Positions 8,508-17,109 of a DNA stretch of 64,000 nucleotides are shown piece after piece. The notes under the pieces are model-generated. The model was not told where the DNA came from. It saw nothing but the letters and a program-made list of their open reading frames with translations, and did not search any database. The number at the start of each line of letters is the position of its first letter. Position 1 is the first letter of the stretch. The translations under genes were made by a program, and so were the position numbers. Origin of the DNA: JACVRN01 sp036389255 (lineage in GTDB: Bacteria; Acidobacteriota; Blastocatellia; Pyrinomonadales; Pyrinomonadaceae); assembly GCA_036389255.1 (NCBI GenBank), contig DASVQI010000019.1:62001-126000 (forward strand), written 5' to 3'.

Positions 8508-8612
8508 GCCCAACGCACGAATTGACCGGGCGTGGGCGAGCAGAATACCACCCAACCGGATAAGACCAGCATGAAGGAGATGCTATCCCACGCCCGGATT
8601 TAGTAAGCCGGG
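8508..8612 (-). repeat. attC site 4 (degenerate)
   Basis: The R' half GCCCAACGCACGAATTGACC (plus-strand reading) is good; the other half retains CCCGGAT...TAGTAAG only. Lies between the hydrolase and homocysteine methyltransferase cassettes. Confidence 0.55.
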
Positions 8613-8657
8613 CCTAGATGCAACTTGTAGGACGCTCTAACTTTTACTGAAACTCCC

Positions 8658-9617
8658 TCAAAAGATGTTTCTATGAAGCGGCAATACTGCCTTGCAGATT
8701 TCTTCAACATGACGGTGATCTGTACCGCAGCATCCACCAAGAACTTTCAGGTTCTTTAACTTACTCAAGAGGTCACGGTGTTGGCGACCTAATTCTACCG
8801 GATTACCATCATCGAGTTCCGCGCTCTCATTGAGTTCAGCATGACTCTTGGTTGATGCATTGGTACGGAGTCCGCGAATTCTCTCCATCCAGGGCTCATC
8901 AGCAGTCAATACGCCTTCAAAGTGTGTAGGATGTGCGCAGTTAATCATGTAATAAGCGGGAGCCTTGTCTGTAGCTTCATCTACGCTCTCGATAGTGTCT
9001 TTGAGAGTCTGGCTTGTTGGCAACTTGCCGTCTGTCTCAACGGTAAAGGAGATTGCTACGGGCATACCGGCCGACTTGGCTGCGCGCACGAGGCCGATTG
9101 CCTCTTCAGCATAGTTCATCGTGATAGCCGTAACCATATCAGCATCCGTTTCACTGAAGGTTTGGATTTGCGCTGAATGGTATTGCTGAGCCTCTTCCGC
9201 AGACATCACATTTGTCGGATTGTACCCGTCTCCGCGAGGCCCGATACACCCGCTTATCACCATTTTGGTCTTTTCATTCTCGAACTCTTTCCGAATGTCA
9301 GAAAGCAATTCAATGGCTTTACTATTAACGGAAGCCAGTGAACTCTCAGAGTAACCCAGCCTTTTGCCCCAGTCAGAGTTGGCACGCCATGTTGGACTCT
9401 CAAGGATGAATCCTAATTCATAATGTTTGGCTAGCGCTGCATACGTGCGGAAATATTTTTGTAGGGCTTGATAGCCTTCCCTTTCCTTCAGTAGATGAAA
9501 AGCGGCGAAGTCAGGCAGCTCAAGACCTTCGTGAAAGATGAGGGTAGTTTCAATACCGCCATCAGTTAGAAAGATTTCATCAGACAGTTGCGGCAGGTGG
9601 TTTCGGTATTTTGCCAT
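8658..9617 (-). CDS. homocysteine S-methyltransferase family protein
   Basis: 319 residues, full length for the family. N-terminus FLTDGGIETTLIF is the conserved start of the barrel. YYMINCAHPTHF carries the first zinc-binding cysteine region and VLGGCCGTDHRHVEEI near the C-terminus carries the paired cysteines that hold zinc and activate homocysteine. Members use S-methylmethionine or SAM to make methionine, or demethylate other methylated thiols. No SAM riboswitch is seen upstream. Single-gene cassette between attC 4 and 5. Confidence 0.88.
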   Translation of the reverse strand: MAKYRNHLPQLSDEIFLTDGGIETTLIFHEGLELPDFAAFHLLKEREGYQALQKYFRTYAALAKHYELGFILESPTWRANSDWGKRLGYSESSLASVNSKAIELLSDIRKEFENEKTKMVISGCIGPRGDGYNPTNVMSAEEAQQYHSAQIQTFSETDADMVTAITMNYAEEAIGLVRAAKSAGMPVAISFTVETDGKLPTSQTLKDTIESVDEATDKAPAYYMINCAHPTHFEGVLTADEPWMERIRGLRTNASTKSHAELNESAELDDGNPVELGRQHRDLLSKLKNLKVLGGCCGTDHRHVEEICKAVLPLHRNIF

Positions 9618-9681
9618 CTTAGACCTTCGTCCTGAAAAATCTACCTTTAATTATTGCATACACCAGCGATATACGTAGAAA

Positions 9682-9783
9682 CACAATGCCGGAACTGGCA
9701 CGGCGGGAAGAATCCGACCAATTATCCAAGTCCTCAGAATGAAAGCCAAGCTGATTCCGCTCCGGTTGAATCAGTTGTTAGAC
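9682..9783 (-). repeat. attC site 5 (one half degenerate)
   Basis: The R'' side reads GTCTAACAACTGATTCAACC on the minus strand and is clear. The R' side (near 9682-9710) has lost most of the consensus. Confidence 0.6.
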
Positions 9784-9804
9784 AGATGCGATTACTGAAA
9801 CCAT

Positions 9805-10281
9805 CTAATACTGGGTAAAAGCCGAGTCGAAAATTTCAGATAGCTGCTCCCCTCTTCTATCATATCCGCGAAAGCTCTGAGTTCTGGTTAGCTTTGGCGT
9901 AATCAGAAAGATATTATTGCAGCTCCAGCAAATGCTTGCATATACGAGCAGCTTCCCCTGAGAATAAAACTTAATCGCGTAAGCAGGATTGTGACATGCA
10001 GCTAAACCCGAAGTATAGCTCTGTCTTCGCCAGAGAGAAGCTACTTTCTGAGCCGCAGCCCCCTTCAAAACTTTAGTAGCCAGAATATCTCCATTCCAAC
10101 TATCCCCTACAAGCTTCAATTTCAGGAGCTCAACTTTATCAATCGGAGGAAGATTCCGAGTATAAGGGCGGTAATCCTTTTGGCCCACATAGCGACGAGA
10201 TTGCCCGAAAGCGGCAGATGCAACACACAGTACCAGCAGAGTTAGCGTGATGTATCTACCAAACTCATTTTTCTGGCTCAT
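9805..10281 (-). CDS. secreted unknown cassette protein
   Basis: 158 residues. Signal peptide YITLTLLVLCVASAAFGQ, cleavage about residue 26. The mature part is small and mixed, with four cysteines (AACHNPAYAIKF, YASICWSCNNIF), the latter a CWSC motif that may form a disulfide or bind metal. GAGG lies about eight bases before ATG. No family recognised. Exported single-gene cassette. Confidence 0.7.
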   Translation of the reverse strand: MSQKNEFGRYITLTLLVLCVASAAFGQSRRYVGQKDYRPYTRNLPPIDKVELLKLKLVGDSWNGDILATKVLKGAAAQKVASLWRRQSYTSGLAACHNPAYAIKFYSQGKLLVYASICWSCNNIFLITPKLTRTQSFRGYDRRGEQLSEIFDSAFTQY

Positions 10282-10309
10282 ACTCTTTCCTCACATTAGA
10301 AGAAAATCC

Positions 10310-10411
10310 GTCTGACGCCCGAACTAACCGGGCGGGAAACAACATCGAGAAGCATCCAAGTTATCTATAACAATAAAGCTAATCGCGCTCTGGTTGAATG
10401 AGTTGTTAGCC
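10310..10411 (-). repeat. attC site 6
   Basis: Minus strand GGCTAACAACTCATTCAACC ... CCGGTTAGTTCGGGCGTCAG; 102 bp. Confidence 0.85.
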
Positions 10412-10418
10412 GACGCGC

Positions 10419-10883
10419 TTATATATTGTTTGGCAAGCCAGCATTACGCTCCTTCATAACCAGCATCGAAATCCCTGAAATCAAGATGCAAAGTACAAGT
10501 ACGCAGTTTACGATTAAAAGCCACAGCTCATGAAAGACCGCATAATTGCTAATGCCAAAAACTTCCCCAAGAGACAGGCTTAGCAGCATTATGAACAAAG
10601 CCATGGCAAGTAAAATTCGCCCGATAGAGCCATGATAAGACCAAGGGCGAAGGATGAGATACAATATGACCAGCTCAGATGTCAGTACGGCAACCATCAG
10701 TAAAACCGACACCCAATTAGTCATTCGATAAGGCTCATCGTAATTGTGCTCCCTAGAGAGCCCGATGATATTTTGCTCAATCTGGTAATCACTCTGATAC
10801 CAAGAATAAAGTAGAAAGGTGGCGGCGAGCCATAAAATTAGCAGGCCGTAATTTCGTACAAACTTCCAGAACGATTGTTTCAT
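10419..10883 (-). CDS. four-helix membrane protein, unknown
   Basis: 154 residues from ATG at 10881-10883 with AGAGG upstream. Four hydrophobic segments: GLLILWLAATFLLYSW, VLLMVAVLTSELVILYLIL, ILLAMALFIMLLSLSL and LLIVNCVLVLCILISGISMLV. No catalytic motif. The stop codon lies seven bases from attC 6, so the gene fills its cassette. Confidence 0.7.
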   Translation of the reverse strand: MKQSFWKFVRNYGLLILWLAATFLLYSWYQSDYQIEQNIIGLSREHNYDEPYRMTNWVSVLLMVAVLTSELVILYLILRPWSYHGSIGRILLAMALFIMLLSLSLGEVFGISNYAVFHELWLLIVNCVLVLCILISGISMLVMKERNAGLPNNI

Positions 10884-10969
10884 AAGCACCTCTGCTGGGA
10901 CGTATACTTTCAATTAAAAAGATCATATGTAGGGTGCCACGTTTTTGTGTTGTGGGAATCCACATAGCC

Positions 10970-11075
10970 ATCTAACGCTCGAATTAATCCGGCCTGCGCG
11001 AGAAGCCTTCAATCTACATGAGAGAAATAAAGATGAAAAGATTGCTATCGCGGGCTCGGGTTAAATGAGTTATCA
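10970..11075 (-). repeat. attC site 7
   Basis: Minus strand TGATAACTCATTTAACCCGA ... GGATTAATTCGAGCGTTAGA; 106 bp. Confidence 0.8.
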
Positions 11076-11105
11076 GGTGTGCTTGAGTATCAGAGGCTGC
11101 CGCCG

Positions 11106-11534
11106 CTAAATGCTTGGATTCTCCGTCGGCCCTTCATGCCATCTCCTTATCTTTCTAATAATCATTCCAGAGTAGTAAACGATGGCGGCGAAGGGGAGCG
11201 TCCAGACGGACAGGGCAAGCCAGACCTTTGCCGATAGCTCTAAGCCCCAGTCCTCGGAGCGATACGCCAGGCAGTAGAAGACGACCGCACTAAGCAAGGA
11301 ACCCAAGACAGGAGTCCAAAGCCATACAAAACGGGTAGCTCGCGTGCCCAGAAGCAGCCCGAACAGCAAAGGGACGCTCAGGTAAGAAGCTACGATGAGC
11401 AGCATGACGGCCGCTTTGCCAAGTGTAAGTGGATTCGGTGAGTCGCAAGTCCCCGGCAGGGTGAAAATCTTATACAGAGGTAGAACGACGGCTAATCCTG
11501 CGGCACCGGCGACTTCTAAATCCACACGCTTCAT
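11106..11534 (-). CDS. membrane protein, unknown
   Basis: 142 residues from ATG at 11532-11534 (MKRVDLEVAG), AAGG eight bases upstream. The open frame continues to 11846 but that part runs through attC 8 and antisense to the next gene, so it is not coding. Four hydrophobic segments (AGLAVVLPLYKIF, AAVMLLIVASYLSVPLLFGLLL, FVWLWTPVLGSLLSAVVFYCLAY, WLALSVWTLPFAAIVYY). Basic tail IIRKIRRWHEG. No family recognised. Confidence 0.65.
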   Translation of the reverse strand: MKRVDLEVAGAAGLAVVLPLYKIFTLPGTCDSPNPLTLGKAAVMLLIVASYLSVPLLFGLLLGTRATRFVWLWTPVLGSLLSAVVFYCLAYRSEDWGLELSAKVWLALSVWTLPFAAIVYYSGMIIRKIRRWHEGPTENPSI

Positions 11535-11559
11535 ATTTGCAGCCTTAACAAGCGAAAAC

Positions 11560-11668
11560 AGCTGACGCCTGCAATTGAGCGGCGTCGGGTGGAGGCACAC
11601 AACCTGAGAGACAACACGCAACATGAGAGGCACGCTATCCCGCCGTTCGCTCCAATGTCTTGTTCGAC
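11560..11668 (-). repeat. attC site 8 (divergent)
   Basis: Minus strand GTCGAACAAGACATTGGAGC ... CGCTCAATTGCAGGCGTCAG. Arms pair, but the sequence departs from the array consensus, pointing to a cassette of other origin. Confidence 0.6.
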
Positions 11669-11703
11669 GGCGGACAATATAAAAGCCTCTGTTTTTTCGG
11701 CAA

Positions 11704-12081
11704 CTACCGGGGCTCCCACAGTTCGAAACGATTTCCTTCCGGGTCTGTCGCCCAAGCAAAGCGTCCGTATTCGTACTCCTCAATTCGGTCGTCAACCTGC
11801 ACGCCTGCCGCCCGCAGTTGTTCAAGCAGACGGTCGAGGTTGGCAACCCTATAGTTGACCATAAACGAAGACGTGCCCGGCCCGAAGTATTCGGTGTCGT
11901 GCGGAAAAGCAGACCAAATAGTTAAGCCTTTACTTTCAGGATTGTCCGATTCACGCCACTCGAACATTGCCCCGCCATCGCCGTGCGATTCAATACCGAG
12001 ATGTTCTTGATACCATGACCTTAATTTTTCCGCGTCCTTCGCTTTGAAGAAAATCCCGCCAATGCCTGTCACTTGTCCCAT
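11704..12081 (-). CDS. VOC family (glyoxalase/bleomycin-resistance-like) protein
   Basis: 125 residues, one VOC module pair. GIGGIFFKAKDAEKLRSWYQEHLG opens the fold; YRVANLDRLLEQLRAAGV and FAWATDPEGNRFELWEP form the second half, with the conserved terminal glutamate in RFELWEP. May be a lyase, dioxygenase or binding protein sequestering a toxic compound. GGAGGAA six bases upstream. Single-gene cassette between attC 8 and 9; VOC genes are frequent integron cargo. Confidence 0.85.
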   Translation of the reverse strand: MGQVTGIGGIFFKAKDAEKLRSWYQEHLGIESHGDGGAMFEWRESDNPESKGLTIWSAFPHDTEYFGPGTSSFMVNYRVANLDRLLEQLRAAGVQVDDRIEEYEYGRFAWATDPEGNRFELWEPR

Positions 12082-12149
12082 AATTCCTCCTCATGCTGAA
12101 AAAAAAATCTTACTGCCAGCCGTTGTATATTTCCAGTAAAGTAAAAGCT

Positions 12150-12256
12150 GTCGAGCGCCCGAATTAATCGGGCCCGCGCGAGAAGCCTTCGAGATTATGG
12201 CAAAGGACAAGTATGAAAGCCATGCTGTCGTGGGCTCGGCATGTAAATTTATTGAC
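12150..12256 (-). repeat. attC site 9, cut by an inversion junction
   Basis: The R' half GTCGAGCGCCCGAATTAATC is intact. The opposite half follows consensus to GTGGGCTCGG (12230-12239) and then changes abruptly to unrelated sequence. It probably marks the left end of the inverted block. Confidence 0.6.
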
Positions 12257-12343
12257 CTAGCTGCCAATCGTGTCATATTCGCAAGAGAATCAGGGTTCTA
12301 TAATGTTGAAAGTCCTTTGAAATATCTTGAAAGTAAGAACTAA
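12197..12343 (+). pseudogene. 3' remnant of a plus-strand cassette gene
   Basis: A frame ending in ...CKFIDLAANRVIFARESGFYNVESPLKYLESKN and TAA at 12341-12343 has protein-like composition and is followed, 56 bases on, by plus-strand attC 10. Its upstream part is attC 9 sequence, so the frame is a chimera. I read the part from about 12240 as the surviving end of a gene whose start was lost at the inversion. The 48-codon chimera has an ATG at 12197 but no ribosome binding site. Confidence 0.4.
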
Positions 12344-12398
12344 TAATCCATTTAGGATATTTTCTTTGACTCCTGATACGCTGTGAGGAACGGCGAAA

Positions 12399-12502
12399 TC
12401 TAACAACTCATTCAACCGGAGCGCGAATAGCGCGGCCTTTGATTCGCGGGGTTGGATTCACATTCCGTTAAGTGCGCGCCGGGTCAATTCGGGCGTTAGC
12501 CG
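12399..12502 (+). repeat. attC site 10 (plus strand)
   Basis: ATCTAACAACTCATTCAACC ... CGGGTCAATTCGGGCGTTAG. Very close to the textbook aadA-type site, in the opposite orientation to most of the array. The 184 bases to the next gene hold only its leader, with GGGAG before the ATG. Confidence 0.92.
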
Positions 12503-12686
12503 CGATTGTCTAGATGGACTCAACAACCACTGATTATCAGATTAGGCTGCGGCAGGTCTAAAATCGTCACAACCTTCTCCTTCAATCGTCTATAGAATGT
12601 AATTGATTCGTGTCTTCCAGCAAAGACTTGCCACGCGGTAAGGTGTTCAGCCAATCGGCTCTTCCATAGGATGAGGGAGAAAATCT

Positions 12687-13403
12687 ATGGACACGTACAT
12701 TTTCGGATATGGGTCATTAATGGAGAAAGCCTCCAGAACCAGGACAGAGCCTAAAGCAGTAAACGCCTACCCGGCTATAGTAAAGGGCTTTCAGAGGGGT
12801 TGGTACAATCACGACCCCTTGACAATCGGTTTTCAGCCCACATTTCTTGGGGTAAAAAATAATGAAAATATGAGTTGTAACGGCGTTATATTTCCGGTGA
12901 CCGGTGAGCAGGCCACACGATTCGATGACAGGGAGAAAGGGTACAGTAGGCAGCTTGTATCACCTACTGACATTACGATGCTGGATGGACGGAAAGAGCT
13001 TAAATCAGATTCGATAGTGATCATCTATGTTACAGACTCAGTGGAGGTGCCAAGCTTCCAATATCCGATTGTACAGTCTTACCTTGATATTTGTGTAACT
13101 GGCTGCCAAGAGTTAGAAGGGGCGTATCCTCTAGCGAAGGAGAACGAATTTACCTACAATTTCTTTACCAAGACTGACGGTTGGAGCGAATATTGGGTTA
13201 ATGATCGAATCTATCCGAGGCGTCCGCATATCTATCAACCTAATGCGAGAGATATTGATAAATTGATTAATCAGTATCAGCCGGAGCTATTTAAGAAAAT
13301 CCAGATTGAGCCAGCCTCTCAAAGCAACGTACAGATTTCAGGCGAGGAACAAGTTATTACAAGCGGTAATCAAGTTATAATTATTAAGGATAACTCAAAG
13401 TAA
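12687..13403 (+). CDS. gamma-glutamylcyclotransferase-like protein
   Basis: 238 residues. MDTYIFGYGSLMEKASR has the YGSL signature of the AIG2/GGCT fold; FDDREKGYSRQLV is the usual second motif, with the glutamate that acts as the catalytic base. The last 40 residues (ASQSNVQISGEEQVITSGNQVIIIKDNSK) form a polar extension not usual in the family. Members cyclise gamma-glutamyl amines or act on glutathione. Plus-strand gene in the inverted block; no attC follows it directly. Confidence 0.8.
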   Translation: MDTYIFGYGSLMEKASRTRTEPKAVNAYPAIVKGFQRGWYNHDPLTIGFQPTFLGVKNNENMSCNGVIFPVTGEQATRFDDREKGYSRQLVSPTDITMLDGRKELKSDSIVIIYVTDSVEVPSFQYPIVQSYLDICVTGCQELEGAYPLAKENEFTYNFFTKTDGWSEYWVNDRIYPRRPHIYQPNARDIDKLINQYQPELFKKIQIEPASQSNVQISGEEQVITSGNQVIIIKDNSK

Positions 13404-13514
13404 TTTATTGCTATTGAGGAAGCGGACAAATCTGTAGCAAGTGAATAGTCGCCACAGAAAATGCGCCTGACAGGTGGTTCGACCGTAGCATCAGGCATAT
13501 CAACCTCACTAACT

Positions 13515-13850
13515 TTATGATGAATGCATACGACTTCCCGCTCTTGCCAGAGCTGCATTGATAAGATTAAGCGGCTCATCTTCAGGCTTCAAATTTCCTT
13601 CCAATGACAACACGTACAGTTTGACCGCGGCTTTGTGAGCATTGGTATAAAGGTAGATGAACTCAATACCTTCGAGCAGCGTTCTGCTTGCCTGCATTGC
13701 GCCTTCTGGCCCGTTGTCAATTGCTTTCTTAATCGTAAACAGAAGACGAGCTAAGCATTCGACTGCGGCTGCGTCTTGACATAAGGCATGCTCAAGAATC
13801 GCAGTCCAATCTTCTTCATCCGCGAGTGCGGCTAGACGCAGGTGTTCCAT
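13515..13850 (-). CDS. unknown helical protein, divergent to an XRE regulator
   Basis: 111 residues, alanine- and leucine-rich and almost certainly all-helical (AALADEEDWTAILEHALCQDAAAVECLARLLFTIKKAI). No family recognised. It reads away from the regulator gene across an 83-base gap, which suggests joint control. Such pairs are often toxin-antitoxin or regulator-effector pairs in integron arrays, but no toxin motif is visible. Confidence 0.6.
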   Translation of the reverse strand: MEHLRLAALADEEDWTAILEHALCQDAAAVECLARLLFTIKKAIDNGPEGAMQASRTLLEGIEFIYLYTNAHKAAVKLYVLSLEGNLKPEDEPLNLINAALARAGSRMHSS

Positions 13851-13933
13851 TTTTCATTCAGTGATGAGGTGTAATGTATGTCCAGAATAGGCCATTTTTG
13901 CATATCAGTCAATATGTTCATATAACCTTGCGG

Positions 13934-14176
13934 ATGAAGAAGAAGGTTTATATTGCTCAGCGTAGCTGTCTAGTTAATCTCTTGCGTGAAATGAGAGTTG
14001 AAGCTGGTCTAACACAAGTTGATTTGGCCGAACGTATCGAAAGAGACCAAACTTTTGTTTCAAAGTATGAAAGTGGTCAGAGGCGGCTAGATGCGCTAGA
14101 GCTTCGTGAGATATGTCAGGCTATTGGGATTACCTTAGAGGAATTTGCCAGAAGATTAGAAAAGGCGCTGAAATAA
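13934..14176 (+). CDS. XRE-family helix-turn-helix regulator
   Basis: 80 residues from ATG at 13934; a longer frame starts at 13874 but adds unlikely residues. REMRVEAGLTQVDLAERIERDQTFVSKYESGQRRLDALELREICQAIG is a standard Cro/C1 helix-turn-helix (about residues 17-65), followed by an amphipathic tail EEFARRLEKALK. Binds DNA as a dimer, probably in the 13851-13933 gap. Followed by attC 11 on the same strand, so it is the gene next to that site. Confidence 0.85.
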   Translation: MKKKVYIAQRSCLVNLLREMRVEAGLTQVDLAERIERDQTFVSKYESGQRRLDALELREICQAIGITLEEFARRLEKALK

Positions 14177-14190
14177 TCGCAGCAAGATAT

Positions 14191-14298
14191 GTCCAACAAC
14201 TCACTCAATGGGAGCGCGGATTGAATCATTTTCATCATTCATGGCTGCGGCGATAATTGAATGCTCTATGCCGCGACTGGCTAATCCGGGCGTTGGGC
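14191..14298 (+). repeat. attC site 11 (plus strand)
   Basis: GTCCAACAACTCACTCAATG ... GACTGGCTAATCCGGGCGTT; 108 bp, both core sites present. Confidence 0.85.
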
Positions 14299-14333
14299 GC
14301 TTACGAGTCTTGCTAAGTCAGAGGGGGATTTAG

Positions 14334-15092
14334 TTGAACATCAAGGCTTACCTCGAACGGATCAATTATCATGGCCCGCTTGCTCCTACTGCTGAGACTC
14401 TGCGCCAGTTGCAGGTTGCGCATCTGTTGGCTGTGCCTTTTGAAAATCTAAGTATTCATGTCAAAGAGCCGATTGTCCTTGAGGATGAAGCTCTCTTTAC
14501 CAAGATTGTTGAGCGTAGGCGCGGCGGCTTCTGCTATGAAGCAAACGGTCTGTTTGCCGCCCTGTTGCGTGAGCTAGGCTTTGAGGTCGCTATGCTGTCG
14601 GCCGAAGTTGTGAATGCGGAAGGCAGCTTTGGCCCATCCTTCGACCACATGGCGCTGATGGTTTCGTTAGAGCAGCGCTGGCTTGTGGACGTGGGCTTTG
14701 GCGATTCATTCCTTGAGCCGCTACTGCTGGATGAGCGGGGCGAGCAAGTGGAGGGTGAGCGCGCCTACCGCATTCTTCCAGATGATGCTCAACTGGTACT
14801 GGAACAACGTGATAATGGGGGAGAATGGAAGGCGCAGTACCGCTTTACCTTACAGCCATATGAGTATGCCGACTTCGCAGAGATGTGCCGCTATCATCAG
14901 ACTTCTCCCCAGTCGCATTTCACCAGAGCGCGCATCTGCTCGCGTGCGACCCCAGAAGGGCGCATCACCCTGAGCGAGATGCGTTTTATCACAACGTCCA
15001 AGAACGGCAGCCGACAAGAGAGACTCTTAACGAGTCAAGAAGAGCGGGCGGACATACTGCGAGAGCATTTCGGCATTGAAATGGCAGTCTAA
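14334..15092 (+). CDS. nat: arylamine N-acetyltransferase
   Basis: 252 residues, near the usual 270-280. Catalytic triad visible: Cys in RRGGFCYEANGLFAALL (about residue 69), His in SFDHMALMV (about 107), Asp in LVDVGFGDSFLEP (about 122). Transfers acetyl from acetyl-CoA to aromatic amines and hydrazines, a detoxifying activity. The start is TTG, with GAGGGGG six bases upstream. Third plus-strand gene of the inverted block; it runs tail to tail with the zinc-ribbon gene and no convincing attC follows. Confidence 0.9.
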   Translation: MNIKAYLERINYHGPLAPTAETLRQLQVAHLLAVPFENLSIHVKEPIVLEDEALFTKIVERRRGGFCYEANGLFAALLRELGFEVAMLSAEVVNAEGSFGPSFDHMALMVSLEQRWLVDVGFGDSFLEPLLLDERGEQVEGERAYRILPDDAQLVLEQRDNGGEWKAQYRFTLQPYEYADFAEMCRYHQTSPQSHFTRARICSRATPEGRITLSEMRFITTSKNGSRQERLLTSQEERADILREHFGIEMAV

Positions 15093-15155
15093 TGCTGTAA
15101 GACTTTTTGTATTTACGCCGCGCCTAAAAACTCATCCAAACGGACACGCCAATTC

Positions 15156-15698
15156 TCACTTACTATCCAACGAGTTAGTCGTATGTTCAGTTATACTGGA
15201 CGGCTGCGCCAATTCGGCCGTATTTGAGCGCCATGCTCCGAGCCCTGATGCCGGTACACTTTGAACGGGCGGTAAGGTTTGACGGGAGGAGGAGCTGACC
15301 TGCGTGGTTAAGCCCGAAGAAGGCTTCGGCAGCGAGGCTGGAGCATCCTTCGAAAAGAGCTTCAACACTTCCCGAGCAGTATGACCGGAAAGCAGAACAG
15401 CAGCGACGAGCGCCGCCCATACCAACAGTAAAGGGATAATTACCGCCTGCAAAGGTGTGCCCGCCACAGTGCTAATCATTAATAGAGCGATTGCGATTGA
15501 GCCTACAAGCATGACCGTAGCCCCTAAAAGGATATCCCTTTTTCGTGCTTGTTTGAGCCCGGATTCCGCAGCACCAGCCGCCAAAATATTCTGTTCTTCT
15601 GCGAGCAGAATTTTCACCTCATCAAGCTTGAATCCGCAACGCGCACAAAAGCGAACCTCTTCGGAAATTTGTTGCTGGCTACATTTGGGACAATACAT
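15156..15698 (-). CDS. zinc-ribbon membrane protein with ITEHTTN tail
   Basis: 180 residues. N-terminal MYCPKCSQQQISEEVRFCARCG zinc ribbon, a spacer helix, two hydrophobic segments (about residues 55-105: ILLGATVMLVGSIAIALLMI and LQAVIIPLLLVWAALVAAVLL), then a low-complexity linker and the tail PSSITEHTTNSLDSK. Paralogue of 1300-1755 and 18693-19160. GTGAGGG precedes ATG. It lies in the array without an attC of its own that I can see. Confidence 0.8.
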   Translation of the reverse strand: MYCPKCSQQQISEEVRFCARCGFKLDEVKILLAEEQNILAAGAAESGLKQARKRDILLGATVMLVGSIAIALLMISTVAGTPLQAVIIPLLLVWAALVAAVLLSGHTAREVLKLFSKDAPASLPKPSSGLTTQVSSSSRQTLPPVQSVPASGLGAWRSNTAELAQPSSITEHTTNSLDSK

Positions 15699-15830
15699 GA
15701 CGCCCTCACAAAGAGATAAGAGTCATTAGGCACTCAACTGAAAAGACTACGTATAGCGTATCAGCCAAGTTCGGAGATTTAAGTCGCTTCATCTATGCAG
15801 CCGACGGGAACGCGCTGCACAAAAGCGGTC

Positions 15831-17087
15831 TTAGAAAGGCGAGTTGGCCACGGACGGATTCCGCTTGAGCCTTAAATCAAGGCGCTGGCGGTACGTAAGT
15901 TGTCGCCAAATCCACTCCATAGGCCCGTAACTAAAATATCTAAGCCAGAACGCGCTCACGATTATCTGAAATAGAAAGATGGCAAGCGCAATCAGTGTTG
16001 CTGACAGCGCGCCTACCTTCCCGAACTGGCCGAAGCCATAGCCGTAAAAAATAAGCACGCAGATAACCGTTTGCAGTAAATAGTTGGTCAGGGCCATGCG
16101 CCCGACCGGAGCCAGAAAGGCCAGCAGTCGCCGCCACGACGCTCTTTGCCAGAGCGTGGCGACAAGGGCAATAAAGAAGAGAGCCAGTGCCGGAACGCCG
16201 AAGGCATAACTGATAACGCCAACAACTCCTGCGGGCGACGGCGGAAGAACGGCCTCCTTTCCAGCCAACGCAGCGAAAGCCACATTACCGATAAGACCTA
16301 AAATAAGTGCGTATATGAGGACACGCCGTATCAACGACTGATGCTTTGGTAAGTCCTGAAAAAACCCACGGCGATATGCATAGAGGCCCAGCAAAAACAT
16401 CGCCAGTATTTTCGGGAGTCGCATCTCAAATAGCAGACTTATATACCTGCCCATTATATATTTCAGGTTGAAGTCTGTGATGATTTGCAGGTAGCTGCTC
16501 TGCTGAACCTTTCTGACTGACTCGTTCCAAAAATCAATCTTCGCAGCATCCAGCTTTGCTAGGGCTTCAGGCGAAACGAAGGCTACAAACAAAACATATA
16601 GCAGTATGTAGCTCAGGATAGGAACCACCATCAGGACTATTGCCCATTTGAGCAGCGAGCCGTCCGCTTTCTTGCGAAACAGAATAAGCAGAAAGCCCAT
16701 CACGGCATAGACGCTCAGTATGTCGCCCGCCCATAGCAGATAAGCGTGCGCCAGACCAATGACCAGCAGCCAGAACAGACGCCTCTTGAAAAGCGAGGCT
16801 TTGAGGTCGCCGCGCTCTCCTGCCCGCGCAATCTGTAGCGCAAAGCCGAAGCCGAACAGAAACGAAAAGATTGAATAGAACTTGCCTTCGACAAAAAAGT
16901 GAACCAGAAAATGTGTGATTCGGTCAGCGATTGGGCTTTGCTGTGTCAGCGAATCGGGCATCAACCCGTAGCCGGAAAACCACTGCACGTTGCCTATCAG
17001 AATGCCGCAGATGGCTAACCCGCGCAGCACATCCAGAACTTCAATGCGTTCCTGCAAAGAGATTGGACTAATCTGGCTTTTAGACAT
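15831..17087 (-). CDS. DUF418 family membrane protein (YeiB-like)
   Basis: 418 residues with about ten hydrophobic segments. N-terminus RIEVLDVLRGLAICGILIGNVQWF is the family signature. The C-terminal DUF418 region holds GRMALTNYLLQTVICVLIFYGYG and WLRYFSYGPMEWIWRQLTY. Related in fold to acyltransferase-3 enzymes; function unsettled. AAGGTGA seven bases before ATG. Forms a two-gene unit with the DUF4386 gene 22 bases upstream. Confidence 0.88.
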   Translation of the reverse strand: MSKSQISPISLQERIEVLDVLRGLAICGILIGNVQWFSGYGLMPDSLTQQSPIADRITHFLVHFFVEGKFYSIFSFLFGFGFALQIARAGERGDLKASLFKRRLFWLLVIGLAHAYLLWAGDILSVYAVMGFLLILFRKKADGSLLKWAIVLMVVPILSYILLYVLFVAFVSPEALAKLDAAKIDFWNESVRKVQQSSYLQIITDFNLKYIMGRYISLLFEMRLPKILAMFLLGLYAYRRGFFQDLPKHQSLIRRVLIYALILGLIGNVAFAALAGKEAVLPPSPAGVVGVISYAFGVPALALFFIALVATLWQRASWRRLLAFLAPVGRMALTNYLLQTVICVLIFYGYGFGQFGKVGALSATLIALAIFLFQIIVSAFWLRYFSYGPMEWIWRQLTYRQRLDLRLKRNPSVANSPF

Positions 17088-17109
17088 AATTCACCTTCAG
17101 CGTCTGGCA

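Noticed and set aside
8620..9660. SAM riboswitch for the homocysteine methyltransferase gene
   Set aside because: No matching conserved helices are visible in the short leader between the gene and attC 5.
11535..11846. N-terminal extension of the membrane protein at 11106
   Set aside because: It runs through attC 8 and antisense to the VOC gene; the residues are cysteine/arginine-rich and unlike protein. The ATG at 11534 has a binding site.
15121..15181. attC-like stretch GCGCCTAAAAACTCATCCAA ... GAGTTAGTC after nat
   Set aside because: The right end is the coding sequence of the zinc-ribbon protein's conserved tail, and the arms do not pair well.
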